A stretch of DNA of 64,000 nt, from NCBI GenBank assembly GCA_042854365.1, contig AP031437.1, forward strand, positions 2,914,001 to 2,978,000. Direction: 5' to 3'. This DNA is from Anaeromassilibacillus sp001305115. GTDB lineage: Bacteria > Bacillota > Clostridia > Oscillospirales > Acutalibacteraceae. Every line of letters begins with the position of its first letter. The first letter of the stretch is position 1. The position numbers and the translations under genes are program-made. Of the stretch, positions 1-7,793 are shown one piece after another. The notes under the pieces were generated by a model, which had not been told where the DNA came from, ran no database searches, and was given only the letters and a program-made list of their open reading frames with translations.

Positions 1-1
1 T

Positions 2-223
2 GAGGATCTTAGTTACATGCCCAAGGAAGAAACTGGGGTGATGGAGGCGGTCCTTGCTTTGCCACAAAATTACCGCAACGTAATTTATCTTCACTATTAC
101 GAAGGTTACAGCATCAATGAGATTTCAGAAATTCTACATAAAAAGCCCGCTACAGTGGGCACTTGGCTTGCACGCGGCCGTGCAGCCTTAAAAAACACAT
201 TGAAAGGAGGGTTTGACGAATGA
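2..223 (+). CDS. ECF-type RNA polymerase sigma factor, C-terminal part (5' end outside window)
   Basis: Only the last 73 residues are visible; the frame is open to the left edge, so the ATG at 17 is probably internal. The visible part is a sigma-70 region 4 helix-turn-helix: LALPQNYRNVIYLHYYEGYS is followed by INEISEILHKKPATVGTWLARGRAALK, which binds the -35 element in extracytoplasmic-function sigma factors. Its stop overlaps the start of the next gene (ATGA at 220-223), so the two are translationally coupled. In such pairs the second gene is usually an anti-sigma factor or the membrane-linked signal receiver. The family is clear. The signal and regulon cannot be read from the sequence. Confidence 0.88.
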   Translation, partial: EDLSYMPKEETGVMEAVLALPQNYRNVIYLHYYEGYSINEISEILHKKPATVGTWLARGRAALKNTLKGGFDE

Positions 224-1857
224 AGCCGGAAGAAAATCATCGTTCTCGAGAAAACATAGATCGGTATCGGGCTGCAATGGATCATCTCCGATTGCCGGAG
301 GACTTTGAACAGCGCACTTTGGAGCTGGCAAAACAGCATATGGAATGTACTAAGGGAAAACAATCCTCTCGTGACATCTGGCGCGCCAAGCCCTTCTATC
401 GCCGGCCGGCCGCACAGGTGTGCTTTGTTCTACTGTTATTCCTGGTGATCGGCATATTTCCGGTATTGCACTTCACACAGCCTTTTCTGGCCACACGTAG
501 TAACGATTCCGCCGCCGTTACACAGTATGACGGTGGGGAAAACGGTGCTTTATGCGGCGGCGTTCCCTCCGGCCCTGTAAGCGGCGAAATCGAGAGAACC
601 GATGGCACCGCAGAGGCCGCGAACGCCAGCGAGATTCCCACAGAAAACAGCGCTTCGAGCGCTAATTCCCCAGAGACTGCCTCTGCGCCAGCAGCCGGCG
701 CTGGAATCGAAGAGCAAGCGTTTCTGGCTGATCCGGATGAACCTGCGGAAAAACGCTCTCGGAACACAATTCCCGGCGACGGAACAATGGATACGGACAC
801 GGGGCTGCCGTCTGACGAATCTGTACCATCTCCGTCACAACCGCAACTATTTCAGGAAAATGGCGCTGCGTCCGCCCAATCAGGGCAAAATACCGGCGAG
901 GACAGCGCGCAAACACCTGCTCCCAGCGCATTGCTTCGTTCCGCCCCAGAGAATGCTTATGAAGAACCTGGATTACCATTGGTTGCTTCCGACGGAGAAA
1001 AGCTGTATTTTCAGCCGTATCCATCCCAGAAGAACGGCGGTTCTTTGATGGTATGGGATGGGACGGCTCTATCTTCCACAGGAATTTCGCATGCGGACAG
1101 CCTGATCGCTGTCAATGGCGGATATTCTTATACCATCGAGAATAAACTGTATCATGGATCGTCGCTGGTGCGCGACTTTTCCGACGAGGCGCTTCTTGGG
1201 ACTCACGCTTTCTCACTGCGAGTATTTGGCTCCGACAGTTCTTATTTTTATCTTTATGCGAACGCTGCCGACTCGGTTTCCGGGGAGGTTTCCCCCTATG
1301 CCATCCTGCGCGTATCGCTCGATGGTCAAGCGGAACAGCTTTTGTTTGGCGCCGATGGTCTTTCTACCGGCGGACGGATCTCGCAGGCCATTCTGGCGGA
1401 AAACACGGTGTATTATTCTTTATCAGCGGGCAACAGCGGCATTTATGCATTGGACTCTGCCGGTGGGCAGCCACGGCAGCTTTCCTCCATGAGTGTGTCT
1501 GGTTCCTTCTGCTATTGGAATGGCGAGTTGATCTTTACCGATACAGGTACAAACTTGTGTGCTATGCAGTCGGAGAGCGGCAGCAATCGACAGCTCGTAG
1601 AGGGCGGCGTTCTATCTCCGCCGGTAGTCCGCGGCGGAACGGTCTATTACAGTGCAAAATCTCCGAACGCCGCCACAGGTGCAATCTATGCATACGACCT
1701 GGCGGGGGGAGAATCCCGTCGATTGCTGGAAGAACAAGGCACGGCCGGTGGCTTTTGCCAGCTTCTCCCCGCATCCGACGGCCTATTCCTGGTAAACGCC
1801 TCCGGAGATGTATTCCACTATCATATACAGACAGGGATTCTCACCGAAATTACCTGA
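220..1857 (+). CDS. membrane-anchored DUF5050-like beta-propeller protein, possible anti-sigma partner
   Basis: A 545-residue protein translationally coupled to the ECF sigma gene. Residues 1-64 are cytoplasmic and charged. One hydrophobic segment lies at about 65-86. A long Ala/Ser/Pro/Glu-rich low-complexity linker runs from about 95 to 245. The C-terminal 300 residues contain repeating units such as GIYALDSAGGQPRQLSS and GAIYAYDLAGGESRRLLEE, typical of DUF5050/TolB-like propellers. The topology (cytoplasmic N-terminus, one membrane span, outside propeller) and the overlap with the sigma gene suggest that it senses an envelope signal and holds or releases the sigma factor. No canonical zinc anti-sigma (HxxxCxxC) motif is visible, so this role is inferred from context. 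The start with a GGAGGG ribosome binding site inside the sigma gene is convincing. Confidence 0.7.
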   Translation: MKPEENHRSRENIDRYRAAMDHLRLPEDFEQRTLELAKQHMECTKGKQSSRDIWRAKPFYRRPAAQVCFVLLLFLVIGIFPVLHFTQPFLATRSNDSAAVTQYDGGENGALCGGVPSGPVSGEIERTDGTAEAANASEIPTENSASSANSPETASAPAAGAGIEEQAFLADPDEPAEKRSRNTIPGDGTMDTDTGLPSDESVPSPSQPQLFQENGAASAQSGQNTGEDSAQTPAPSALLRSAPENAYEEPGLPLVASDGEKLYFQPYPSQKNGGSLMVWDGTALSSTGISHADSLIAVNGGYSYTIENKLYHGSSLVRDFSDEALLGTHAFSLRVFGSDSSYFYLYANAADSVSGEVSPYAILRVSLDGQAEQLLFGADGLSTGGRISQAILAENTVYYSLSAGNSGIYALDSAGGQPRQLSSMSVSGSFCYWNGELIFTDTGTNLCAMQSESGSNRQLVEGGVLSPPVVRGGTVYYSAKSPNAATGAIYAYDLAGGESRRLLEEQGTAGGFCQLLPASDGLFLVNASGDVFHYHIQTGILTEIT

Positions 1858-1869
1858 TGGGAGGCCATT

Positions 1870-2397
1870 ATGGAAAAGGGATTGATACACATCTACTGCG
1901 GCGACGGCAAAGGGAAAACCACCGCAGCCGTTGGCTTATGTGTGCGTGCCTGTGGATGCGGCAAGAAAGTCCTGCTCGCACAGTTTTTGAAGGACGATTC
2001 CTCGGGGGAACTTGTTTCTCTTGGCTTGCTTCCTGGCTTCTCCAGGATACCAGCGCCCAAAAGAGTCAAATTTACCTTTCAGATGAACGAGGAAGAACGC
2101 CGGGAATCGGCCAAACGGTGTGCACAAATGTTGCAAGATGCACGCCGTGCCGCAGAAGCGGGCGCGTGTGACCTGTTGGTTTTGGATGAATGTTTTGGCG
2201 CGCTCTCCACTGGCATGTTGAATATGGAAGCGCTGCTGGATTTTGTCGAGCATAAGCCGCCAAAGCTCGAGCTGATTCTGACTGGACGCAATCCACCGGA
2301 GGAGTTTATGGCCCTTGCAGATTATGTATCCGAGGTCCGCAAGGTCAAGCATTCCTATGATGTTGGGACTCCGGCACGGCGCGGAATCGAATACTAA
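1870..2397 (+). CDS. cobO: cob(I)yrinic acid a,c-diamide / corrinoid adenosyltransferase (CobA/CobO/BtuR family)
   Basis: A 175-residue ATP:corrinoid adenosyltransferase. It begins with the family P-loop (IHIYCGDGKGKTTAAVGL, residues about 6-23) and has the DLLVLDE segment near residue 102 and an LILTGRNPPEEF segment near 137. The enzyme transfers the adenosyl group of ATP to cob(I)alamin or its precursor to make adenosylcobamide. No other corrinoid biosynthesis gene is present in the window, so it may serve salvage. It starts 12 bp after the preceding gene behind GGGAGG and is probably cotranscribed with the sigma-linked membrane protein. Confidence 0.93.
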   Translation: MEKGLIHIYCGDGKGKTTAAVGLCVRACGCGKKVLLAQFLKDDSSGELVSLGLLPGFSRIPAPKRVKFTFQMNEEERRESAKRCAQMLQDARRAAEAGACDLLVLDECFGALSTGMLNMEALLDFVEHKPPKLELILTGRNPPEEFMALADYVSEVRKVKHSYDVGTPARRGIEY

Positions 2398-2450
2398 ATG
2401 AGCAGGAAATAAGGGAAGCCCTTTGGGGCGAATGGGGAGAGCGAACCGAC

Positions 2451-3158
2451 ATGCAAATGGATATGCGGGGTGCCGCTTGGCGCAGATGGGCCATCGCGGT
2501 ACCCATCCTTGTTTTTGCCGTCGTCGTGACGGCATTTCTTGTTGTAACCCTTGTCAACAGCCACCAACCAGAACCACAGGATGGTGTATATCCGGAGGAA
2601 GTTTTTGGTATCCCAGTACATACAGAATTGATTCCGGAAACCTTGCCAGCCCGCCCCTGTGAAAAGCGGACCATCAAATATGTGGTTATCCACGAGACTG
2701 GGAATACCGCGGAGGGGTCGAACGCCGCAGGCCACAGCGCCTATCTACTGAGTGGAAAGAGCGGCGATACCTCTTGGCATTATACGGTGGACGACCACGA
2801 AATCTATCATCACATTCCCGACGATGAAATCGCTTGGCATGCGGGGGACCGGCGTACACGTGACGGCGGTAATCTCTGCGGAATTGGGGTAGAACTCTGT
2901 GTCAATGCGGACGGCGATTTTGAAAAGACCTTCGACAATGCGGCACGTTTGACGGCATATTTGCTTCAAACCTACGGCCTCAAGCTGGGAGCCGTAAAAC
3001 AACACGCCGACTTTATGGACAAAAACTGCCCGCAGACCATACGGGACAATGACCGTTGGCCAGAGTTTCTGGAAAAGGTTCACGAATACAAAAATCTACT
3101 ATACGATACGGAATCACAGGATGTTGCCAAAGCAAAGCAACCGTCATCCCCTGAATGA
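2451..3158 (+). CDS. membrane-anchored N-acetylmuramoyl-L-alanine amidase (Amidase_2)
   Basis: A 235-residue protein with one N-terminal membrane segment (about residues 13-35) and an extracellular PGRP-like amidase domain. The family pattern is complete: VVIHETGN with zinc ligand His81, a WHY motif near 109-111, GVEL with Glu149, and a second zinc site with His185 and Cys193 (KQHADFMDKNCPQT). The domain cleaves the amide bond between MurNAc and L-alanine. The anchor suggests cell-wall remodelling at the membrane surface. The ATG at 2451 follows GGGGAGAG; an upstream ATG at 2423 is in another frame. A strong terminator follows, closing the operon. Confidence 0.9.
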   Translation: MQMDMRGAAWRRWAIAVPILVFAVVVTAFLVVTLVNSHQPEPQDGVYPEEVFGIPVHTELIPETLPARPCEKRTIKYVVIHETGNTAEGSNAAGHSAYLLSGKSGDTSWHYTVDDHEIYHHIPDDEIAWHAGDRRTRDGGNLCGIGVELCVNADGDFEKTFDNAARLTAYLLQTYGLKLGAVKQHADFMDKNCPQTIRDNDRWPEFLEKVHEYKNLLYDTESQDVAKAKQPSSPE

Positions 3159-3175
3159 AAGGGGTAATCCCCCCG

Positions 3176-3221
3176 GGCGCCTGGAACCTGGCCAGCTGGC
3201 CGGATTCCAGGCGCCTTTTTT
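3176..3221 (+). terminator. rho-independent terminator after the amidase gene
   Basis: A perfect 11-bp stem (GGCGCCTGGAA / TTCCAGGCGCC) encloses a second self-complementary segment (CCTGGCCAGCTGGCCGG). It is followed by six T residues. Confidence 0.92.
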
Positions 3222-3439
3222 GCAAAGACTGTACTAGGAATATTAAACAGCCGCTCCTTCTAAACGGATAAGCCCCCAACAGATGAACGCGGTACAAAGC
3301 CCTTTTGTAGGACTTATTTCCAAGTCAATGTCTGGAATAGGTTGACAAATCCGTTTTCTTAGAGCGAATCGATCATACGATAACTCACCTGATTTCCCGA
3401 CTTAATACCCAGCCAATTTTCCTGTGGATTTATCAAAAC
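3222..3439. other. intergenic region between convergent operons, no gene seen
   Basis: Short overlapping frames here lack ribosome binding sites and recognisable protein features. I see no RNA gene. Confidence 0.6.
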
Positions 3440-3471
3440 GTCCGCAGCTGGTACATAGACCAGCTGCGGAC
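3440..3471 (-). terminator. terminator of the kinase-regulator operon
   Basis: A perfect 13-bp inverted repeat (GTCCGCAGCTGGT / ACCAGCTGCGGAC, loop ACATAG) lies 7 bp beyond the regulator stop. On the minus strand it is followed by GTTTTGAT, a short T-rich tract. Confidence 0.75.
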
Positions 3472-3478
3472 ATCCTCT

Positions 3479-4072
3479 TTATTTTACTCCTGCACTCCTT
3501 AAAAAAAGATGTTCCAATTCCTTTTGGCTTTTTAGCCCCAGCTTTTTTAGGAGCGCAGTCTTTTGATTGGCAATCGTTTTTTGCGAGGACTGTAGATGTA
3601 CATCTCCCCCCAGCATGATGGAAAAGACCGATCGTTCGGCTGGCGACAGGTCGGCCTGTATCAGTGAAAAAATCAGCATCTCCTGTGGTGTAGGCCCTTC
3701 TGCGGTCTTTCGCACCGTTTCCGTAAGAATGCTAAATTGACTTTTAAACACATATGCGGAAGCAAAGGAACGTTTACAAGCATCGGTCACAATATGTTGC
3801 GACTCAAACGCCGTCACCAAAATCACTTTTGCATAGGTAGTCAACCGAATCTTGCGGGCTGCTTCAATGCCATCCAATTCAGCCAAGGAAAGATTTAGGT
3901 CCATCAGGACAATGTCCGGTTCCCATTTCTTGGCAAGTGCAACCGCCTCTTCCCCATTGGCAGTAGTGCCCAATATCCGCATGCCGGGTTCTCTTCCGAG
4001 CGTATTGCGGATTAAATAACAGAAATCCTCGTCATCCTCAACCACTAGAACTCCAATTGTTCCATCCTTCAT
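3479..4072 (-). CDS. NarL/LuxR-type response regulator
   Basis: A 197-residue two-domain regulator. The receiver has the acidic pair VVEDDEDF at the N-terminus, the phospho-acceptor aspartate in PDIVLMDLNL, and VILVTAF with the conserved Thr. The C-terminal LuxR-like helix-turn-helix starts near LSPAERSVFSIMLGG and ends KKLGLKSQKELEHLF; the recognition helix is unusual in sequence for the family. It lies about 100 bp downstream of a histidine kinase on the same strand, so the two form a likely cognate pair. Start choice: ATG at 4072 has GGGGG at 8 bp; GTG 4087 and ATG 4078 are alternatives in the same frame. Target genes are not evident. Confidence 0.85.
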   Translation of the reverse strand: MKDGTIGVLVVEDDEDFCYLIRNTLGREPGMRILGTTANGEEAVALAKKWEPDIVLMDLNLSLAELDGIEAARKIRLTTYAKVILVTAFESQHIVTDACKRSFASAYVFKSQFSILTETVRKTAEGPTPQEMLIFSLIQADLSPAERSVFSIMLGGDVHLQSSQKTIANQKTALLKKLGLKSQKELEHLFLRSAGVK

Positions 4073-4173
4073 CCTCATATCCCCCACTTTGCCCTTTCAG
4101 TTCCTTTTTACAATACTGAGAAGCTTTTCACATTCTCTTCTCCCACCTATTTCTGTTCTTGGATTGTAAAAAG

Positions 4174-5580
4174 TTATAAGCCGGGAAATCGCAGAACAAA
4201 AGTCGTCCCGCGCCCCTTATTTTGCTTTGCCTCAATGCTTCCGCCATGTTTAAGCATCACATTACGGCAATAATAAAGCCCCAATCCCATGTGATGGTTG
4301 CTAGTCTTTGTTGTGTAGTATGGCGAAAAGAGCTGTCCCCATTCTTCCTTTGGAATTCCGTCGCCTGTGTCCGATACACAGATCGCATAGCCAGTTTTCC
4401 CAAACCGTTTCCCCTCTATAACAATGCTACCCTGTCCGTGCATAGCTTCATCGGCGTTGCTCAAAAGGTTATTCATCACTTCTGTCAAGTGCGCACGGTC
4501 ACAAAGCAGTTCATCCGTTTCATCGCAGAGGATTTCGACCTCTATGTCAGGCGACAGCTTGTGAAAATCCGACACGCAATCCCGCAAAAGCGGCGCGGCC
4601 AAATACACCTGCCGGTCCAGAACAATGTCCTTCGAATAATCCAATGCCTTGGTAGCCAAACCTTTGAGACGGGCAGTTGACCGCAGAATGATGCCGGCAA
4701 AGTCTGCGGATTCTCCATAGGCGGATTCCTGAATATTTTTCGCGCACCACTCCACTTTAATCACTTCATTTTTCAGCATATGCTGTAAAAACTGCGCGCT
4801 CTGATTGACCAGCTTTCCATCCTTATCCCAATCATAGGCCTCATGCTTGAAGCGCGCCCCCATAAAACCACCCTTAAAGGCATTGTATAGATAGAAGATA
4901 ATCAAAATCAATATGATTAAAAGGTTTCCCTGCCATGCCTTGAAAAAATCTTTTAACCCCAACAGGTGAATCAAAAAGGCGCTAATCAATTCATACCAAA
5001 TCGGCACCAAAACCAGGACCGATACCATCATCTTCTGCCGGTAGACAGGGGTCCCCCTTTCCCTCCAAAGGGTTCCCAACAAAAGGACCGTCAATAGAAC
5101 CCCATATATCCAGTTGTAAATCGCTGCACAGAGATAATACGTCCGGTCATACAACTGATAATAGCGCGTATCCCAGTATGGATACAGGATGCCGAATACA
5201 AGAGCTGGCACAAACACCAAGACGCGCGCCCAGCGAAATAGGATTGGCCGGCGTTCCTCCATATGGCTGAAATAGAAACCAAAAACCAGCGCGGCCGGCA
5301 TTGCAAAATAATATAGAACCGCTGTGAGTATGGAATAAATCCGCACAGAGAGCGCCTCGGTCATCCAACCAGGCCATACCTGCATGATATAGGGAAACAA
5401 CGTGAAATAGAGGTATTCCTTGAATACCCCCATACTGAAACACATCCCACTGATAAAACACCAGCGATTCAATTTGTTTTGCCGGTTTCCCAGATAGATC
5501 AGGAAAAACAGTACCCAAATGAGAACAGCAAACAGCAATAGGAATTCGCCCGGTAATCCCTTCGAAGTTCCAATCAACAT
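4174..5580 (-). CDS. multi-pass sensor histidine kinase
   Basis: About 468 residues. The N-terminal half holds roughly seven hydrophobic spans, beginning LLLFAVLIWVLFFLIYLG, so the input domain is embedded in the membrane. The cytoplasmic part has a likely phospho-His region (SAQFLQHMLKNEVIKVEW) and an ATPase domain with the N box NLLSNADEAM, the G1 box VSDTGDGIP and the G2 box MGLGLYYC. ATG at 5580 is preceded by GAGGG at 8 bp; the frame also contains ATGs at 5610 and 5745, but these have no good ribosome binding site. It is upstream of, and probably cotranscribed with, the NarL-type regulator. Confidence 0.85.
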   Translation of the reverse strand: MLIGTSKGLPGEFLLLFAVLIWVLFFLIYLGNRQNKLNRWCFISGMCFSMGVFKEYLYFTLFPYIMQVWPGWMTEALSVRIYSILTAVLYYFAMPAALVFGFYFSHMEERRPILFRWARVLVFVPALVFGILYPYWDTRYYQLYDRTYYLCAAIYNWIYGVLLTVLLLGTLWRERGTPVYRQKMMVSVLVLVPIWYELISAFLIHLLGLKDFFKAWQGNLLIILILIIFYLYNAFKGGFMGARFKHEAYDWDKDGKLVNQSAQFLQHMLKNEVIKVEWCAKNIQESAYGESADFAGIILRSTARLKGLATKALDYSKDIVLDRQVYLAAPLLRDCVSDFHKLSPDIEVEILCDETDELLCDRAHLTEVMNNLLSNADEAMHGQGSIVIEGKRFGKTGYAICVSDTGDGIPKEEWGQLFSPYYTTKTSNHHMGLGLYYCRNVMLKHGGSIEAKQNKGRGTTFVLRFPGL

Positions 5581-5888
5581 TCCCAACACCCTCAAATGGT
5601 TTTCTTTCATTATACACGATTTTTCAAACTTCCGGGTCCGGGGGATGTAAAAAAGAGGGACTGGTATTCCCAAAGTTTTTAGGAAGACAGAAATAAAAAG
5701 ATATGCTATAATGAAGTCCGCTAAATGGACAACATGTTTCGACACTTTTCAACGTCTCCGGTACTGTAAAAAGCGTATGACCAAACATTATTCACATTTT
5801 TTCGGTTGAAATTCCTATCTTTATCCGATATGATGAAGTGTACAGGAAATGAATGATACGATTTGATGTAGAAGGTGAAACACAGGAT
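5581..5888. other. divergent intergenic region with candidate promoters
   Basis: This region separates the leftward kinase gene from the rightward carboxypeptidase. A plus-strand TATAAT at 5707-5712 has only a weak -35 (AAGACA) 17 bp upstream. On the minus strand TTGTCC-N16-TATAGC overlaps it. Both are candidates only. No additional gene is seen. Confidence 0.35.
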
Positions 5889-7076
5889 ATGAACAACAAG
5901 TGGATGCTTCTCCCATTGGCGGCGGCCCTTCTTTTGACTTCCTGCCAAAGCGCCAGTGGCGCTGTAATCTACCACAACCAATCGCTCGCGCTTGCAGAAC
6001 GGGTGGAACAAACAGTCCGCAAATCGACCGAAATTCAGCTATCTGCCAACCTGGGGACCGGCAATCCGGATGCACCCGAACAGGAGGCTTTTTCTTCGTG
6101 TCTGCACTTTGTGGAAGCCAACCGTGAACGCTACTTGCTTTATCAAGAGGCGCATCCCGATTTAAATGAATGGGATATTGTCACGCAGGTGAATATCGGT
6201 TTGGACCATCCTTATTATACAAACGTCCAGACGGTCAGTGACCCCAACAGCCTGCTGGTGTTGTGCAACAAATACTGGAAATTGCCGGATGGATACGAAC
6301 CCTCGGACCTGCGCAAGCTTTCTTCCAAAGTTGCTGTGGGGTCGGCTAACCAGATGCGAGCAGAGGCGGCTGACGCATTCGAGCGACTCTGTGCGGATGC
6401 TAAAAAAGAGGGATATACCATCTTCGCACAGTCCGCCTACCGCAGTTATTCCCGGCAAGTCTCCCTGTATAATCAATATGCTGCCCGGGATGGCATTGAA
6501 GGAGCGGACACTTACAGTTCGCGTGCAGGCCACTCCGATCATCAGACAGGTTTGGTGGTGGATGTCAAGAATGCAAGCCTGCCTTACAACCGCTTTGGTG
6601 AGACCGCAGAATATCAGTGGGCCAAGGACAACATACACAAGTACGGTTTTATCATCCACTATCCCCCTGGGAAAGAGGGAATCACCGGCTATCAGACCGA
6701 AGAATGGCATTGGCGTTATGTGGGCCAAAAGGCTGCAACGGAAATCTACAACCTGGGGTTGACGTTGGATGAATACTGCGCAATCTTTTTGGCCAATTCA
6801 TCCGACGAGATTCCTTCCCTGCTTTCAGATACACCGGATGCCCTCACCCTTTCACAGGGAAGTTCCTATACGTTTTCTTTCCAGCCGGCCGGTGCATTGG
6901 CTGTTCCCACTTTCACCACCGGCGATGGAACCATCGTAACTACGTCTGGTTTTCAATATCGCAGCGGCTCTTACTTGCTCTCGGTTCAGGGATTGGCCCC
7001 AGGAAGCACCAATCTATATGCTACTTTTGATGGACAAGCTCCTATCCGGCTTTGTTCCATCACGGTAAGAGCATGA
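5889..7076 (+). CDS. VanY-type D-alanyl-D-alanine carboxypeptidase lipoprotein with extra C-terminal domain
   Basis: A 395-residue lipoprotein. The signal ends in the lipobox LLTSC (Cys19), which supports ATG 5889 rather than the in-frame ATG at 5853. The catalytic VanY/peptidase M15 domain carries the metal-binding SxHxxGxxxD pattern (GHSDHQTGLVVDV) and the downstream ExHWRYVG motif (EEWHWRYVG), so a zinc D,D-carboxypeptidase is expected that trims the terminal D-Ala of peptidoglycan stems. After the catalytic domain comes a separate segment of about 75 residues (from about ALTLSQGSSYTF to the end). It aligns by eye with the end of the giant esterase protein at 23589-29702, including a shared FTxGDG motif. 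There are no vanA/H/X-like neighbours, so resistance is not implied. Confidence 0.88.
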   Translation: MNNKWMLLPLAAALLLTSCQSASGAVIYHNQSLALAERVEQTVRKSTEIQLSANLGTGNPDAPEQEAFSSCLHFVEANRERYLLYQEAHPDLNEWDIVTQVNIGLDHPYYTNVQTVSDPNSLLVLCNKYWKLPDGYEPSDLRKLSSKVAVGSANQMRAEAADAFERLCADAKKEGYTIFAQSAYRSYSRQVSLYNQYAARDGIEGADTYSSRAGHSDHQTGLVVDVKNASLPYNRFGETAEYQWAKDNIHKYGFIIHYPPGKEGITGYQTEEWHWRYVGQKAATEIYNLGLTLDEYCAIFLANSSDEIPSLLSDTPDALTLSQGSSYTFSFQPAGALAVPTFTTGDGTIVTTSGFQYRSGSYLLSVQGLAPGSTNLYATFDGQAPIRLCSITVRA

Positions 7077-7245
7077 GCCTCTTGAATAGGGTGCGTTTTT
7101 TGTCTGGAATTCTTGTTTTTACGCAGAAGATCTGCAAATACAACTTTTTAAATAGGCGGTATAGCCATGCGGCTGTACCGCCTATTGGTTTCCTGGAAAA
7201 GGGATCGTACTGTAGTTGATCAAATGCGAAGCCTTTTCTACGCCC

Positions 7246-7274
7246 TTGACAAAACCGCATTTTTCGCAAATAAT
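7246..7274 (+). promoter_or_regulatory. csoR promoter
   Basis: TTGACA (7246-7251), a 17-bp spacer and AATAAT (7269-7274) give a near-consensus vegetative promoter. The predicted start point is close to the operator at 7281. Confidence 0.75.
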
Positions 7275-7280
7275 AGAGGC

Positions 7281-7296
7281 ATACCCCCAACCGTAT
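7281..7296. promoter_or_regulatory. candidate CsoR operator upstream of csoR
   Basis: ATACCCCCAACCGTAT lies just after the -10 and before the ribosome binding site. It shares ATACCCCC and the GTAT end with the 16-bp site at 7760-7775 in front of the ATPase gene. It is a GC-tract-rich pseudo-palindrome like known CsoR sites. Binding here would block transcription, giving autoregulation. Confidence 0.65.
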
Positions 7297-7310
7297 AGGA
7301 GGTGTTAAGG

Positions 7311-7586
7311 ATGAGACAATGTATGGATGCTGACAATTTGCATCGCCGCCTGAAAAAAATTATTGGGCAGGTGCAGGCCATTGATCGAATGGTCGACGAG
7401 GACGTCCCGTGCGAGGATATTCTTTCGCAAATCAACGCAGCAAAATCAGCGCTGCACAGGGTTGGCCAAGTCGTTTTGGAGGGGCATATCCAGCACTGTG
7501 TGCGCGATGGAATTGAGCATGGAGATGCGGATAAGACCATTGAAAACTTCACGAAAGCTGTTGAACGTTTTTCAAATATGACTTAA
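7311..7586 (+). CDS. csoR: CsoR/FrmR-family metal-sensing repressor
   Basis: A 91-residue all-helical repressor of the DUF156 family. The Cu(I)-CsoR ligand set is visible as Cys34, His59 and Cys63 (the latter two spaced as HxxxC in LEGHIQHCVRD). In the family, metal binding lowers DNA affinity and derepresses an exporter. Start ATG 7311 follows AGGAGGTG; the GTG at 7302 is part of that ribosome binding site. The gene is followed by its own terminator, then by a P1B ATPase with the same operator type. The Cys-His-Cys set argues for Cu(I) rather than nickel or formaldehyde sensing, though the neighbouring pump has an atypical metal motif. Confidence 0.92.
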   Translation: MRQCMDADNLHRRLKKIIGQVQAIDRMVDEDVPCEDILSQINAAKSALHRVGQVVLEGHIQHCVRDGIEHGDADKTIENFTKAVERFSNMT

Positions 7587-7602
7587 TAAGCATATATTCG
7601 CT

Positions 7603-7634
7603 AAACTGACCGTTTTTAATCGGTCAGTTTTTTG
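7603..7634 (+). terminator. terminator between csoR and the P1B ATPase
   Basis: A perfect 10-bp stem (AAACTGACCG / CGGTCAGTTT) with an 8-base loop runs into TTTTTTG. csoR and the ATPase are therefore separate transcription units. Confidence 0.9.
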
Positions 7635-7724
7635 TTTATATAGAAATTTAATCATTGGCCGTTCATCAATATCATATACTCCTTGGTACAAATGCAAGAA
7701 TCTTTATAGAAATACGTTTGTTTC

Positions 7725-7775
7725 TTGACAACCCATACCCGTATAAGTATAATATACATATACCCCCATAGGTAT
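7725..7775 (+). promoter_or_regulatory. consensus promoter with CsoR-like operators in front of the metal ATPase
   Basis: TTGACA (7725-7730), exactly 17 bp, and TATAAT (7748-7753) form a perfect consensus promoter. ATACCCCCATAGGTAT at 7760-7775 sits at the predicted transcription start. A shorter related half-site, ATACCCGTAT (7735-7744), lies inside the spacer. This layout suits a strong promoter silenced by CsoR until metal appears. Confidence 0.78.
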
Positions 7776-7793
7776 AGAAAGGATGACGTACAT

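Noticed and set aside
5889..7076. Vancomycin resistance gene vanY.
   Set aside because: Only the VanY-type carboxypeptidase domain is present; no vanHAX or VanRS-type context supports resistance, and such domains are common in cell-wall turnover.
7725..7793. Upstream in-frame GTG start for the P1B ATPase.
   Set aside because: It overlaps the -35 element; ATG 7794 has a ribosome binding site and lies after the predicted transcript start.
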